DNA from: Syntrophorhabdaceae bacterium
Lineage (GTDB): Bacteria > Desulfobacterota > Syntrophorhabdia > Syntrophorhabdales > Syntrophorhabdaceae
Length of the DNA stretch: 64,000 nucleotides
Direction of reading: 5' to 3'
Assembly (NCBI GenBank): GCA_036504895.1
Contig: DASXUJ010000134.1
Location: 38,807 to 102,806 of the forward strand
The first letter of the stretch is position 1; every line of letters begins with the position of its first letter. Positions 38,027 to 46,718 of the stretch are shown here, one piece after another. The notes under the pieces were generated by a model. That model was not told where the DNA came from. It saw only the letters and a list, made by a program, of their open reading frames with translations, and made no database searches. The translations under genes were made by a program, and so were the position numbers.

Positions 38027-39385
38027 CTATATTTCGTACTTCTTGCGGCGCCGCCAGAGGGTGGCCTGATCGATTCCCAGTATATCGGCTGCCTCCTGCA
38101 ATGATTTTGTTCCCGCGAGAATCCTGCGGATATGCTGCTCCTCTATCTCATCGAGGGTCGCCCGGTCGCCGATGGCCGGGCGGTGACTGTCCGGGACCAG
38201 GGTTGGCGGCAGGGATTCCGTACCCACCTTATCAGAAGGGCTTATGATGGCTGCCCTTTCGATGATATTCCGTAGCTCCCTTACATTTCCCGGCCATTGA
38301 TATTGTCGAAGCGCCCGGATCGCGTCCGCGGTGAAGCCCACAAGAGAGCGGTGATTATTCCGGGCATAGAAGGCCAGCAATCTCTCCGCGATAGCGATGA
38401 TATCGTCAGGGCGCTCCCGTAGCGGCGGGATCTCGATCTGAATCACGTTGAGCCGGTAAAAAAGGTCTTCCCGAAACCTCCCTTCCGCGACGGCTTTTCC
38501 GAGGTCGATATGGGTCGCCGTGATAAGGCGGACGTTCGCCCTGCGGGTCTCATAATCTCCTACCCGTTCATATTCTTTGTCCTGGGCAAAGCGCAGGAGC
38601 TTCGGCTGCAAGGAAAGAGGCAGGTCGCCGATCTCGTCGAGCAGGATGGTGCCGCCCTCGCAGGCAGCGATACGTCCCGGATTATCCCGTATTGCGCCGG
38701 TGAAGGCGCCTCTCACATGTCCGAAAAGCTCGCTTTCCAAAAGATCTGCCGAGAATGAGGGACACGAGACAATGCCCAGAGGTTTGGCCGACCGGTTGCT
38801 CCAGCCGTGTATGGCCCTGGCGAGAACGGTTTTTCCGGTCCCGCTCTCTCCCCGAAGAAGGATGGTGGCATCCGAGACCGCCACCTGGCGCGCAAGGTTT
38901 AAGGCCCGTTGCACCGCACCGCTCTCACTGGAGAAATCTATCTCAGGATGGAGACGCCCTAAATCTTCCTGGAGAGAGGCAACCTTCTGTTCCAGGGTCC
39001 TGAGCTCGAACACCTTCTCCATTGCGAGCCTCACCTGGGCAGGGGTGAAAGGCTTGGGAACGTAATCGGTCGCGCCGCGCCTTATCGCCTCGATCGCGGT
39101 CTCTATGGAGGCATAGGCCGTAATGACGATGATCTTGAGCCGGGGATTCGCGGCACGCAAGGGGGCGAGCAGGTCGAGCCCGCTTTCCGTTCCGAGCCTT
39201 AAATCCACAAAGGCCATATCGAATGACCTTCCCGACGCCTCGGCAACCGCATCATTGAAATTACTCACCGCCGTTACCTTATGGCCCTCCGCCTCCAGAA
39301 ATATGGAAAGGGTCTTGCGGATATTTATCTCGTCGTCGACGACAAGGACACTTAGCATCTCATTCGCGGTCTCATTTGGCGTCAT
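38027..39385 (-). CDS. NtrC-family sigma-54-dependent response regulator
   Basis: This 452-residue protein has a receiver domain (phospho-acceptor Asp61, Lys at ~111), a AAA+ domain with Walker A GESGTGKT (179-186), the sigma-54-contacting GAFTGA (226-231) and Walker B TILLDEIGDL. A Fis-type helix-turn-helix lies at the end (EAADILGIDQATLWRRRKKY). It activates sigma-54 promoters when phosphorylated. It is the first gene on the minus strand before the kinase and kdp genes, where a KdpE (OmpR type) would normally be expected. Confidence 0.93.
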   Translation of the reverse strand: MTPNETANEMLSVLVVDDEINIRKTLSIFLEAEGHKVTAVSNFNDAVAEASGRSFDMAFVDLRLGTESGLDLLAPLRAANPRLKIIVITAYASIETAIEAIRRGATDYVPKPFTPAQVRLAMEKVFELRTLEQKVASLQEDLGRLHPEIDFSSESGAVQRALNLARQVAVSDATILLRGESGTGKTVLARAIHGWSNRSAKPLGIVSCPSFSADLLESELFGHVRGAFTGAIRDNPGRIAACEGGTILLDEIGDLPLSLQPKLLRFAQDKEYERVGDYETRRANVRLITATHIDLGKAVAEGRFREDLFYRLNVIQIEIPPLRERPDDIIAIAERLLAFYARNNHRSLVGFTADAIRALRQYQWPGNVRELRNIIERAAIISPSDKVGTESLPPTLVPDSHRPAIGDRATLDEIEEQHIRRILAGTKSLQEAADILGIDQATLWRRRKKYEI

Positions 39386-39826
39386 TCACTATTCCCCGGC
39401 TTAGGTGATGATAACGTCTGTCTTTCTTTTTTGTCAACTCCTCAGGTGTCGGTGGATATTTTCTGCCGCCCCTGGATCAGACCCGGAACCGCCAAAATCC
39501 TCCGGAAGAATAGAAGGCCCGCACCTTTCCGTCCTTTTCAGGCACCATCTTATAGATTAGCCAAATGGAAATATTCAATAGAGGAATAACCGGGGCGACC
39601 TGCGGAAAGGGAGGTTATGAGCGATACGGTCAGCCGGAGTGCGCGACCCGCCGGTCAGGGACCATGGGTTGGGGTCCGGCTCATCAAATAGTTGTATTTA
39701 CCCTCATAGAGAGTTAGCATATAGGCTATCGCTCAAAAGAAGATGCAGCGAAGCCCGGCAGCGCCGCCGGCGACAAAGAACTCAACGATCGAGTCCGATT
39801 GAACGCATACTGAGGAGAATTGCCGG
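39386..39826. other. Divergent intergenic region between the regulator and the KimA-type gene
   Basis: No gene is supported. It is GC-rich around 39640-39690 with short hairpins (for example GGACC...GGTCC at 39659-39677) and could form a structured leader for the K+ importer. I compared it by eye with the c-di-AMP (ydaO) riboswitch pattern that often controls KimA genes and did not find its conserved segments. Confidence 0.4.
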
Positions 39827-41809
39827 ATGGACATCGACCCCCTGCAGCATGAGCCGACTATAATCGAAAAAGCACGACGCACCATTTTAGGCGCTCCACG
39901 AAACGTGAGTGAGCCGTCGATATTTCATAAGCTTTCCCTTATCCCCATACTCGCATGGATCGGTCTTGGCGCCGACGGACTCTCGTCGTCATCCTACGGC
40001 CCTGAAGAGGCCTTCAGGACCCTGGGGCAACATACGTATCTCGCCATATTCCTGGCCCTGGCGACCGCCCTTACGGTCCTCATCATATCCTACTCCTATT
40101 CGAGGATCATCGAGCATTTTCCCCATGGCGGCGGCGGATATATCGTGGCCACCCACACCATAAGCAAGAATGCGGGGGTAATATCGGGCTGCGCCCTTCT
40201 GGTGGATTACATGCTTACCATCACCGTCTCCGTGGTTTCATGCGGCGATGCAATTTTCAGTTTCGTCCCCCTCCCGTTTCAGAAGTACAAGTTGACCTTT
40301 GTGGGGTTTCTCATTGTATTGCTGGTGGTGCTCAACTTAAGGGGAGTGAAGGAATCGGTTAAATTACTCGCGCCGATTTTCTTCATTTTTGTCATCACCC
40401 ATATTATTCTTATCGGTTACGGCATAGGAAGCCATACGGCGCAGATAAAGCCACTGGTAGGCACCGTGCACAGGGATTTTGTCCAGGGCTTCTCCACCCT
40501 CGGCCTGGTGGGCATGCTTGCTATATTCCTGAGGGCCTTCTCTTTGGGCGCCGGTACCTTTACCGGCATCGAGGCCGTGTCGAACGGCATGCAGATCATG
40601 AGGGAGCCGAAGGTGCAGACCGGAAAAAGGACCATGGTCTATATGGCCACGTCTCTCGCCATCACCGCCGCCGGCCTCCTCGTATGTTACCTGCTCTTCG
40701 ACATAAAGCCCGTTGAAGGCAAGACTCTGAACGCAATCCTGGCCGAGAACATGTTCGGCGGCTGGCCCCTGGGAAACGTTATTGCCCTCGTCACGATCGT
40801 CTCCGAAGGGGCGCTCCTGATCGTCGCGGCCCAGGCCGGCTTCATCGACGGCCCCAGGGTAATGTCCAACATGGCAATAGACCGGTGGTTCCCCCGTCGG
40901 TTCGCGGCTCTCTCCGAACGGCTCACCATGCAGGACGGGGTACTTCTCATGGGATTGGCCGCCTTCATTCTTTTGATCTATACCCACGGCTCCATCACGG
41001 CCCTTGTAATTATGTACTCGATAAACGTCTTCGTGACTTTTTCCTTTTCACAATTCGGCATGGCCCGGTTTTTCGTGAAGAACAAGGGCACAGATAAGAA
41101 CTGGAAGAAGCATATCACCATCCATCTCATAGGGCTCGTGGTCTGCGTAACCATCCTCGTGGTCACCGTGTATGAGAAATTCCAGGAAGGGGGCTGGGTA
41201 ACCCTCGTCATCACCGGCTTCGTCATCGGCTTCTGTTACCTCGTGCGGGGCCATTACGAAAAGGTGGGCAAGGCGATGCAGAAGCTCGCCGATCAGCTCT
41301 CCGATATACCGGCAGTCACCCCCTTCTGTGAAAAACCGGTGGACCCCAAAGAGATGACGGCCGTTTTGCTCGTGAGCGGCTTTAACGGCTTCGGCCTCCA
41401 CACGCTCCTCTCCATCGTGCGCTCCTTTCCCGGGGTCTATACGAATTTTATCTTTGTCTCAGTGGCGGAGATCGATTCCGGCACCTTCAAGGGCATTGCG
41501 GAGATCGAGGCACTGAAGGCGTCGGTAGAGAAGGATCTTGAAAAATATGTGAAGATCACCCGGCAGCACGGGTTTCCCGCTGACTGCAGGATGAATGTGG
41601 GGACGGACGTGGTCGATACGGTGACGGAGCTGGTGGAATCGGTGGTCAGGGAATTTCCCCGGTCCACAGTATTCACCGGAAAACTGGTCTTCCGGCACGA
41701 AAACCCGTTCCAGAAGATCCTTCACAACGAAACGGCCTTTTCCATCCAGCGGAGGCTGCAATGGGACGGTGTGGCCACGGTGATCCTCCCGATTCGCGTA
41801 TCGGTATAG
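39827..41809 (+). CDS. KimA-type potassium importer (APC superfamily)
   Basis: This 660-residue protein has about twelve helices and a ~170-residue cytoplasmic C-terminal domain. Segments align well with B. subtilis KimA: GADGLSSSSYGPEEA, FPHGGGGYIVA, LLVDYMLTITVSV, LNLRGVKES, FTGIEAVSNG and, at the end, ILHNETAFSIQRRL. The Asp and Tyr of the first motif correspond to K+-binding positions of KimA. KimA is a proton-coupled high-affinity K+ importer regulated by c-di-AMP. It is divergent to the regulator of the kdp operon, making a double K+ uptake locus. The ribosome site is GAGGAG. Confidence 0.85.
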   Translation: MDIDPLQHEPTIIEKARRTILGAPRNVSEPSIFHKLSLIPILAWIGLGADGLSSSSYGPEEAFRTLGQHTYLAIFLALATALTVLIISYSYSRIIEHFPHGGGGYIVATHTISKNAGVISGCALLVDYMLTITVSVVSCGDAIFSFVPLPFQKYKLTFVGFLIVLLVVLNLRGVKESVKLLAPIFFIFVITHIILIGYGIGSHTAQIKPLVGTVHRDFVQGFSTLGLVGMLAIFLRAFSLGAGTFTGIEAVSNGMQIMREPKVQTGKRTMVYMATSLAITAAGLLVCYLLFDIKPVEGKTLNAILAENMFGGWPLGNVIALVTIVSEGALLIVAAQAGFIDGPRVMSNMAIDRWFPRRFAALSERLTMQDGVLLMGLAAFILLIYTHGSITALVIMYSINVFVTFSFSQFGMARFFVKNKGTDKNWKKHITIHLIGLVVCVTILVVTVYEKFQEGGWVTLVITGFVIGFCYLVRGHYEKVGKAMQKLADQLSDIPAVTPFCEKPVDPKEMTAVLLVSGFNGFGLHTLLSIVRSFPGVYTNFIFVSVAEIDSGTFKGIAEIEALKASVEKDLEKYVKITRQHGFPADCRMNVGTDVVDTVTELVESVVREFPRSTVFTGKLVFRHENPFQKILHNETAFSIQRRLQWDGVATVILPIRVSV

Positions 41810-42059
41810 TGCCCGGTCCCGGGCAGGTGAAAAGCCTTATCTCTCCCGTCCTATGTCTACAGTCCTTATCCTTACGGGCGACGGTGGAAGGGCGGGCTCA
41901 CCGCTTCCGCCTGTCGCGAACATCGCTCTTTCTTCTATGCCATGTTCCCCATCCTCCTGCATGGCCCTCATGATAGCGGTCTTTGTCGCTTTTTTACATG
42001 CCCTCTGTCCCGTTTATATCTGTTCCTTGTAATCCGGATTCGGACAAGGCAGTCCGTTT

Positions 42060-42093
42060 TTATCAACAATTTTTGTGCATAAGCTGTGGAAAA
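42060..42093. other. Cluster of three DnaA-box-like 9-mers
   Basis: TTATCAACA (42060-42068), TGTGCATAA (42074-42082, a perfect TTATNCACA read in reverse) and TGTGGAAAA (42085-42093) occur in 34 bases in an AT-rich setting. This is an unexpected density of DnaA-type sites outside a known origin neighbourhood. It could be a regulatory DnaA-titration site or a chance AT-rich cluster. Confidence 0.4.
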
Positions 42094-42425
42094 AATGTTG
42101 ACCTTTGCCCCTAAGTAAGGGATTTTACAGAAGAGATAGCCACATGACAAGGGAGGGAGCGATCCAATAAGGTCTTTTATTCCAGATAGTTACAGTTTAC
42201 GCGGCAGAGGAAGGGCACTGCGTTTTTCGCGACACAGGACCCTCTCCGGTACCTGTAAAGATAAGGTGTTTCGCAAAAGGAGAATTTTCACAATCGATAC
42301 TATGCTGAGAGAGTAAGGCTTGCGGGGAGGGCCTCAAGGGAGCCTGAAACGTGCGAATAAGACGGTCATTGAACGGCAATCTTCCCTTCTGCCGCCGGCG
42401 GCAGTATTTTCGGATCTACCCTTGC

Positions 42426-42458
42426 CCCGGGGTCACGGCCCCGGGAGCTTGATTTTTT
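42426..42458 (+). terminator. Terminator-like hairpin in front of the RsbW-like gene
   Basis: CCCGGGG and CCCCGGG pair around a six-base loop, and six T follow after a short gap. Lying 80 bases before a start codon, it may be an attenuator or may end a transcript arising in the long upstream region. Confidence 0.5.
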
Positions 42459-42538
42459 ATTGCCCCTCCTTTAATATTAGAGGGTCCTGTGGATGCCTGA
42501 AGGCATACCTGGAGGATTGAAAGAAGGAGGAAAAGGAA

Positions 42539-43006
42539 ATGAAGCACCTCGAAGAGTTGACGCTCCCCGCCGAAAGGGCGATGATACCCCGTTTTCTCGA
42601 CCTTGTAGCAACCCACGCCAAAACCGTGGGCTATAGCGACGCGCGCGTCGGGGAGATCAAAGGGGCGGTTTCGGAGGCCCTCACCAATATCATCGATTTT
42701 ATCTGCACCGAAGGGCAGGAGATCCACCTGACGTGCGGCGATGACAAGAGGAGGAGGTTTACCGTCGATATCTCCGACTCGGGAAAATCATTCAATATGC
42801 TCCTCGAGGCAGACCCTTTCCTCTCGGGAAGCGATCCCGGGCAAAAACGGCCTTCCGTCCGCTTTATCAAGAAGATCGGAGATGTGGAATATAAGCGGTT
42901 CGAGGGGAAAAACCACGTCATCATCACGGTCTATCCTGAATACGGAAACCCTGAGTGGGCCGCATTGGGCGATGATCCTTCCGAGGAGAGCGCCCCGAAG
43001 AAATGA
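42539..43006 (+). CDS. RsbW-like ATP-binding anti-sigma or serine-kinase regulator
   Basis: This 155-residue GHKL ATPase has the N-box EIKGAVSEALTNIIDF and a DISDSGKSF motif (G1-like), then a shortened glycine-rich lid (SGSDPGQKRPSVRFIKKIGD). Such stand-alone domains (HATPase_c_2) phosphorylate anti-sigma-factor antagonists or bind sigma factors. No partner STAS or PP2C gene is adjacent. The ribosome site is excellent (GAAGGAGG). The C-terminal DDPSEESAPKK is probably disordered. Confidence 0.78.
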   Translation: MKHLEELTLPAERAMIPRFLDLVATHAKTVGYSDARVGEIKGAVSEALTNIIDFICTEGQEIHLTCGDDKRRRFTVDISDSGKSFNMLLEADPFLSGSDPGQKRPSVRFIKKIGDVEYKRFEGKNHVIITVYPEYGNPEWAALGDDPSEESAPKK

Positions 43007-43069
43007 GTGCCCGCGCCTGTCGTCTCCCCTTTATCTTGTGTATATAGCCTGAACATGTAATATATAAAG

Positions 43070-43960
43070 ATGGGAAAAGGACCGATTACGCGAGTGCGGC
43101 CGGCAACGGCGATGAAAACCCTTTCAGCAGGGGTACGACTCGTGGCGGGGACGTTCGCCGATTTCATGCGTGAAGACGGCACCATGCTGGCCGGCGCCAT
43201 CTCGTGCTTCTTCATCCTCGCCTTCGTCCCCTTTATACTCCTCATGGTGTCGGTCCTCGGTTATATGTTGGGAGAATATAGCGAGCTTCACCGCTTTCTC
43301 CTTCAGCTCCTCGCCGATCTTTTCCCCACGGTCACCCATCAGATCACCAAGGAGATCGGGTCGGTTATCGGTTTTAAGCGGATCGGGTTTTTCACATTTC
43401 TCGTCTACGGGTTTTTCTCCCTCGAGCTCTTCTTCTCCCTCGAGACCGCGGTACAGACCATGTTCAAGGCCCCGGTAAAGCGCTCGTTCCTCAAGTCCCT
43501 CGCCCTCTCCTTTATTACGGTCACCCTCCTCATTACCTTCACCCTCCTCTCCTTTGGCGCCGCATGGCTGATCGAGATGTTCGAAACCCTCTCCCAAAGA
43601 TTTCCGGTCCTGGAGGCGGGACGGGTGCCCGGCATAATCACGGGCATTATCGCCCCCATGTGCGTGGTTTTCATCGTCTCCACCCTGCTCTATTTCATCC
43701 TCCCCTCGCGCCGGAGCTTTAGACACGCCCTCGTGGGGGGTCTCTTCACCACCATACTCCTGGAAGCGGCAAAATTCCTCTTCACCTTCTACATCGCCTG
43801 GAGGGTAGTCCGCCTGGGCGCAATCTACGGCTCCCTCACCGCCATAGTAGTCTTCATCCTCTGGATCTTCTACGCCTCGTCCATATTCCTGATAGGCGCA
43901 AAACTGGTCCATAATATGAGCGCAAAAGAAGTGGCGCCTGTGCCTCCGGCACAGGCTTAG
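43070..43960 (+). CDS. YihY/BrkB-family inner-membrane protein
   Basis: This 296-residue protein has about six helices. The family pattern is visible in GTMLAGAISCFFILAFVPFILLM (core GTMLAGAISCFF), the middle GFFTFLVYGFF-type segment, and RRSFRHALVGGLFTTILLEAAKFLFTFYI (core ALVGGLFTT) and YGSLTAIVVFILWIFYASSIFLIGA (core YGSLTAIVVFILW). These were once annotated as RNase BN or virulence factor BrkB; the true role is unsettled, possibly lipid or solute transport. It follows the RsbW-like gene by 63 bases and may be cotranscribed. Confidence 0.87.
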   Translation: MGKGPITRVRPATAMKTLSAGVRLVAGTFADFMREDGTMLAGAISCFFILAFVPFILLMVSVLGYMLGEYSELHRFLLQLLADLFPTVTHQITKEIGSVIGFKRIGFFTFLVYGFFSLELFFSLETAVQTMFKAPVKRSFLKSLALSFITVTLLITFTLLSFGAAWLIEMFETLSQRFPVLEAGRVPGIITGIIAPMCVVFIVSTLLYFILPSRRSFRHALVGGLFTTILLEAAKFLFTFYIAWRVVRLGAIYGSLTAIVVFILWIFYASSIFLIGAKLVHNMSAKEVAPVPPAQA

Positions 43961-44017
43961 ATTGAAGAGGTAGTTTTGTCTTCAGGTTCTTAACCTTTAT
44001 ATCCAAATTATCTCCAA

Positions 44018-44209
44018 GGAAGGGTCGGGGGTGGTCCATCCCGGCGCGTTAAGCGCAGGGTAGCGAAAAGAACTCAGCGGAAAAAGGGGCGAGGTAGTAC
44101 CCCCCGTGTCAAAGTAAGGGGGGATGGGGGGGAAGCATTCGCCGCTTTTTCCGCGCCAAGTTTTCTCTACCCGGAGCGTGCACGGGGATGGACCACCCCC
44201 GGCCCTTCC
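44018..44209. repeat. 192-bp imperfect palindromic element (copy 1)
   Basis: The ends GGAAGGGTCGGGGGTGGTCC and, read in reverse, GGAAGGGCCGGGGGTGGTCC are near-perfect inverted repeats. The inner bases also pair over most of the length (for example GGTAGCGAAAAG with GGTAGAGAAAAC, GCGGAAAAAGGGGCG with GCGGAAAAAGCGGCG), and the apex is a CCCCCC/GGGGGG hairpin. A second copy of its left half begins at ~63894 and is cut by the window end. The direct similarity also includes ~18 bases to the left (TATCCAAATTA). It looks like a MITE-type or large REP-type element. It carries no frame. Confidence 0.8.
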
Positions 44210-44284
44210 GCTCCCCCGCACCCAGCCCTTCCGTCCCCGTCCCGGCTTGTGCTAGACTATACTCACCTACCCTAAGGAGGCCTT

Positions 44285-44725
44285 ATGAAGGCGAGTCCGG
44301 AAGTCGAAGCGGCAGTTCTTGAAACCTTGAAAGATTCCTGGGATGCGTACAGGAGGCAGGAGACGGACGAGGTCCTCTCCTATTACACGGTCGATGACGA
44401 TCTCGTTGCCATAGGGACCGGGGCCGACGAGCGGTTTACGGGCCGGGAGAGCCTTAGGGCAGGACTTCTTCGCGATTTTTCCCAGGGCCATGAGGCGAAG
44501 CTGGTGATTACCTGGGCCTCGGTCTCCCAGTCAGGCAATGTGGCCTGGATAGCCGCCCAGTGCGTGACCGAGGTAAATCTCGGGTGCCAGACCGCGAAAA
44601 TCCCCGCCCGCCTCACCGCGGTCATGGAGCAAAGAGGGGAGAGATGGTGTATCATGCAGACCCACTTTTCCCTTCCCGGCGGCGCCGCCGCACCGACCGT
44701 CAGGTCCTGCGAAAAAGGCTGGTAA
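44285..44725 (+). CDS. SnoaL-like (NTF2-fold) protein
   Basis: This 146-residue protein has the cone-shaped NTF2/SnoaL pattern: an N-terminal helix pair ending LKDSWDAYRRQETDEVLSYYTVDDDLVAIGTG (core SYYTVDDDLVAIG), FTGRESLRAGL, and beta strands VAWIAAQCVTEV, ARLTAVMEQRGERWCIMQTHFS (core GERWCIMQTHFS). Such proteins are either small enzymes or ligand-binding proteins. Excellent AAGGAGG ribosome site. Substrate unknown. It converges with the channel gene 12 bases away. Confidence 0.78.
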   Translation: MKASPEVEAAVLETLKDSWDAYRRQETDEVLSYYTVDDDLVAIGTGADERFTGRESLRAGLLRDFSQGHEAKLVITWASVSQSGNVAWIAAQCVTEVNLGCQTAKIPARLTAVMEQRGERWCIMQTHFSLPGGAAAPTVRSCEKGW

Positions 44726-44737
44726 GGCTTTCAATCT

Positions 44738-45802
44738 TCAAAAGTGGCGGCCTTTCCGCTCCTTTTTCATATTGACTTGCTGCCAGGCGCTCACCTCCCA
44801 ATTATCTTTGCGCTCATGGCGCCTTGCCCATGGCGGGAGAGGGAGACAGAAATAATAGGAGAGGGAATGGACGTAGGGCTCGTACATGTCCCGAAGCTCA
44901 CCCAGCTTTTTCTCAAAACCGGCCCCCGTATCTATTGTTTCGTCCGGAGATCCCTCATGTATCAGGCTATCTTTAAGTATCGCCAGCTCTTCGGGGGTAA
45001 TACGGTCCTGTGCGGGTACCGTGGGGGGGAGGTTAAAGACGATGGCAAGGTCGACCACCGTGTGCCTGGCCATGGCAAAGGTGAGTCCCGCCTGGTTTCT
45101 GCAATCCTCTTCATCGCATGAAATGAGCAACGCGCTGATGTCGAGGACCGCGGTGAGGGCGGAAAGCCATGATTGGTTTTCATGCTGGGACCTGAAATAG
45201 CCCAGCACCGGATATGAGAGGTGGCTCTCGAGAAGCTCCGCGGCCCACCTCTCCCAATTCAGGAGGAGTTTCCGCAGGTCGTCGCTGCCTCGCTTATGTC
45301 CATGCCTCATGAGCATTTCAGTCGCAGTGGGCGGCGAGCCCGCGCGGGCGTCGAGCATGGAGATGCTCGTCTCGCGGCTCCCGAAGGACTGATTCAAGAC
45401 CGGAAGATAACTGATAATGAGGGCGAGAAAGCCAAAGCCGAGGCCCGACTCCACGACACTGAGAAACCTGCCCACCATCGTATGGGGCGTCACGTCCCCG
45501 AGGCCGAGGGTAAAAAATGTCGTCCCGCTGTAATAGAGGCTCACTGCCAGGCCTGTCGCGCTGTTTCCCGGCGAAAAGGCAGCCGCGTAAGCCCAGTGGA
45601 TGAGGCCGAAGCCGACAATAAGGCCTCCGGCCCAGATACTGAGAAGGATGAGGAGCGACAGCGGCCCATAGACGCCGAGATAGGTCTCCACTTTTCTCGG
45701 CCCCGTGCACCTGAAGATAATACCGGACCAGAAGCGCCACGTGGTGCCGTAAAAAAGGCGCGCGATCCGCACCTTCCGTGTTACCCGCCTCGGCAATACC
45801 AT
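44738..45802 (-). CDS. K+-channel-like two-helix pore protein with large cytoplasmic domain
   Basis: From the first ATG (45802) the product is 354 residues. It has a helix (~45-70), a pore loop with FFTLGLGDVTPHT (a TxGxGD selectivity-filter-like sequence), an inner helix (VVESGLGFGFLALIISYL) and a ~220-residue soluble C-terminal domain. The frame continues open upstream to a TAG near 45909 and encodes a further hydrophobic helix ending LWDGFET before MVLPRRV. That helix belongs to this family, but no ATG, GTG or TTG precedes it; an ATC at 45871 lies five bases after AAGGAGG. The true start may therefore be 45871 (377 residues). K+ selectivity is inferred from the pore loop. Confidence 0.78.
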   Translation of the reverse strand: MVLPRRVTRKVRIARLFYGTTWRFWSGIIFRCTGPRKVETYLGVYGPLSLLILLSIWAGGLIVGFGLIHWAYAAAFSPGNSATGLAVSLYYSGTTFFTLGLGDVTPHTMVGRFLSVVESGLGFGFLALIISYLPVLNQSFGSRETSISMLDARAGSPPTATEMLMRHGHKRGSDDLRKLLLNWERWAAELLESHLSYPVLGYFRSQHENQSWLSALTAVLDISALLISCDEEDCRNQAGLTFAMARHTVVDLAIVFNLPPTVPAQDRITPEELAILKDSLIHEGSPDETIDTGAGFEKKLGELRDMYEPYVHSLSYYFCLPLPPWARRHERKDNWEVSAWQQVNMKKERKGRHF

Positions 45803-45986
45803 TGTCTCGAAGCCGTCCCAGAGTATGAAGAGGACGATCCCTGCTCCTATAAATGCAATGACCGTGGCGATAAGAGCCTCCTTGAGGGCGGAAAACCCTC
45901 TGACAATCTATTGAAATCGGGATCTCTTGTCAAGAGAGGGCGTACGCCTCCTTGACGCGGCGCCGGGGGGAAACTTATATTGCATT

Positions 45987-46619
45987 ATGAAACTTTACGT
46001 CACGGGTATTATCCTGTCCCTCGCCCTCCTGGTAGCAACCGGACCTGTGGGGGCAAAAGAGGCCGTCCCGGGTAACGGCAGCCCCCGCCTTGAGAAGGCT
46101 ACCTTTGCCGGCGGGTGCTTCTGGTGCATGGAGGCGCCTTTCGACCACCTGGAAGGGGTAGTATCGGTGACGCCCGGCTACACGGGAGGCACAAAAAAGA
46201 ACCCTTCCTATGAAGAAGTATCCGCAGGCGGCACGGGTCACGCCGAATCGGTCCAGATCGTATTCGATCCCGCGAAAACAAGCTATTTGACCTTAGTAGA
46301 AATCTTCTGGCACAACATAGACCCCCTGACGAAGGACGGCCAGTTCTGCGATATGGGCCGCCAGTACCGGACCGCTATTTTCACCCATAACGAAGAGCAG
46401 AAGAAGGTCGCGGAAGAATCGAAGAAGGCCCTCGAGGAGTCCCCCAGGCTCAAAGGCAAGACCATTTATACGGAGATCACCGCCGCCTCCGAATTTTATC
46501 CCGCGGAAGAGTACCACCAGCACTACTACAAGAAGAACCCCCTGAGGTACAAATTCTACCGCTTCAGCTGCGGCAGGGACGATCGGCTTCAGGAAATCTG
46601 GGGCAAGCCGCCTCATTAG
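45987..46619 (+). CDS. msrA: Exported peptide-methionine (S)-S-oxide reductase MsrA
   Basis: From the ATG at 45987 the product is 210 residues with a signal peptide (MKLYVTGIILSLALLVATGPVGA). MsrA repairs oxidised methionine. The catalytic motif GGCFWCMEAPF and the following VVSVTPGYTGGTKKNPSYEEVSAGGTGHAE (core GYTGG and GHAE), FWHNIDP and QYRTAIF are diagnostic. It has no fused MsrB domain. Export suggests repair of periplasmic or surface proteins. The resolving Cys is probably in the C-terminal SCGRDD. Confidence 0.93.
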   Translation: MKLYVTGIILSLALLVATGPVGAKEAVPGNGSPRLEKATFAGGCFWCMEAPFDHLEGVVSVTPGYTGGTKKNPSYEEVSAGGTGHAESVQIVFDPAKTSYLTLVEIFWHNIDPLTKDGQFCDMGRQYRTAIFTHNEEQKKVAEESKKALEESPRLKGKTIYTEITAASEFYPAEEYHQHYYKKNPLRYKFYRFSCGRDDRLQEIWGKPPH

Positions 46620-46660
46620 ATTTCTTTCTTATTTTCCCTCTAAAGAACATTTATGAAAAA

Positions 46661-46696
46661 AAGGCAGGATCAGGGAGGTTGTCCCGATCCTGCCTT
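46661..46696 (-). terminator. Rho-independent terminator of the beta-propeller gene
   Basis: The arms AAGGCAGGATC and GATCCTGCCTT pair perfectly and continue with GGGA/TCCC. On the minus strand a run of seven T follows. It may also serve the msrA gene arriving from the other side. Confidence 0.85.
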
Positions 46697-46718
46697 GGAA
46701 AATCTTCGGACGAGGAAT

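Larger units (their letters stand above)
41810..42538. other. Long intergenic region with DnaA-box-like cluster and terminator-like hairpin
   Basis: No frame here has a ribosome site and coding character. The region contains a cluster of DnaA-box-like 9-mers (42060-42093) and a strong hairpin followed by T6 (42426-42458) just before the next gene, listed separately. The remainder, 42180-42400, has several short inverted repeats but no recognised RNA. Confidence 0.5.

Noticed and set aside
39600..39826. c-di-AMP (ydaO) riboswitch before the KimA-type gene
   Set aside because: Expected from known KimA regulation, but the conserved segments were not visible by eye. A covariance-model search would decide.
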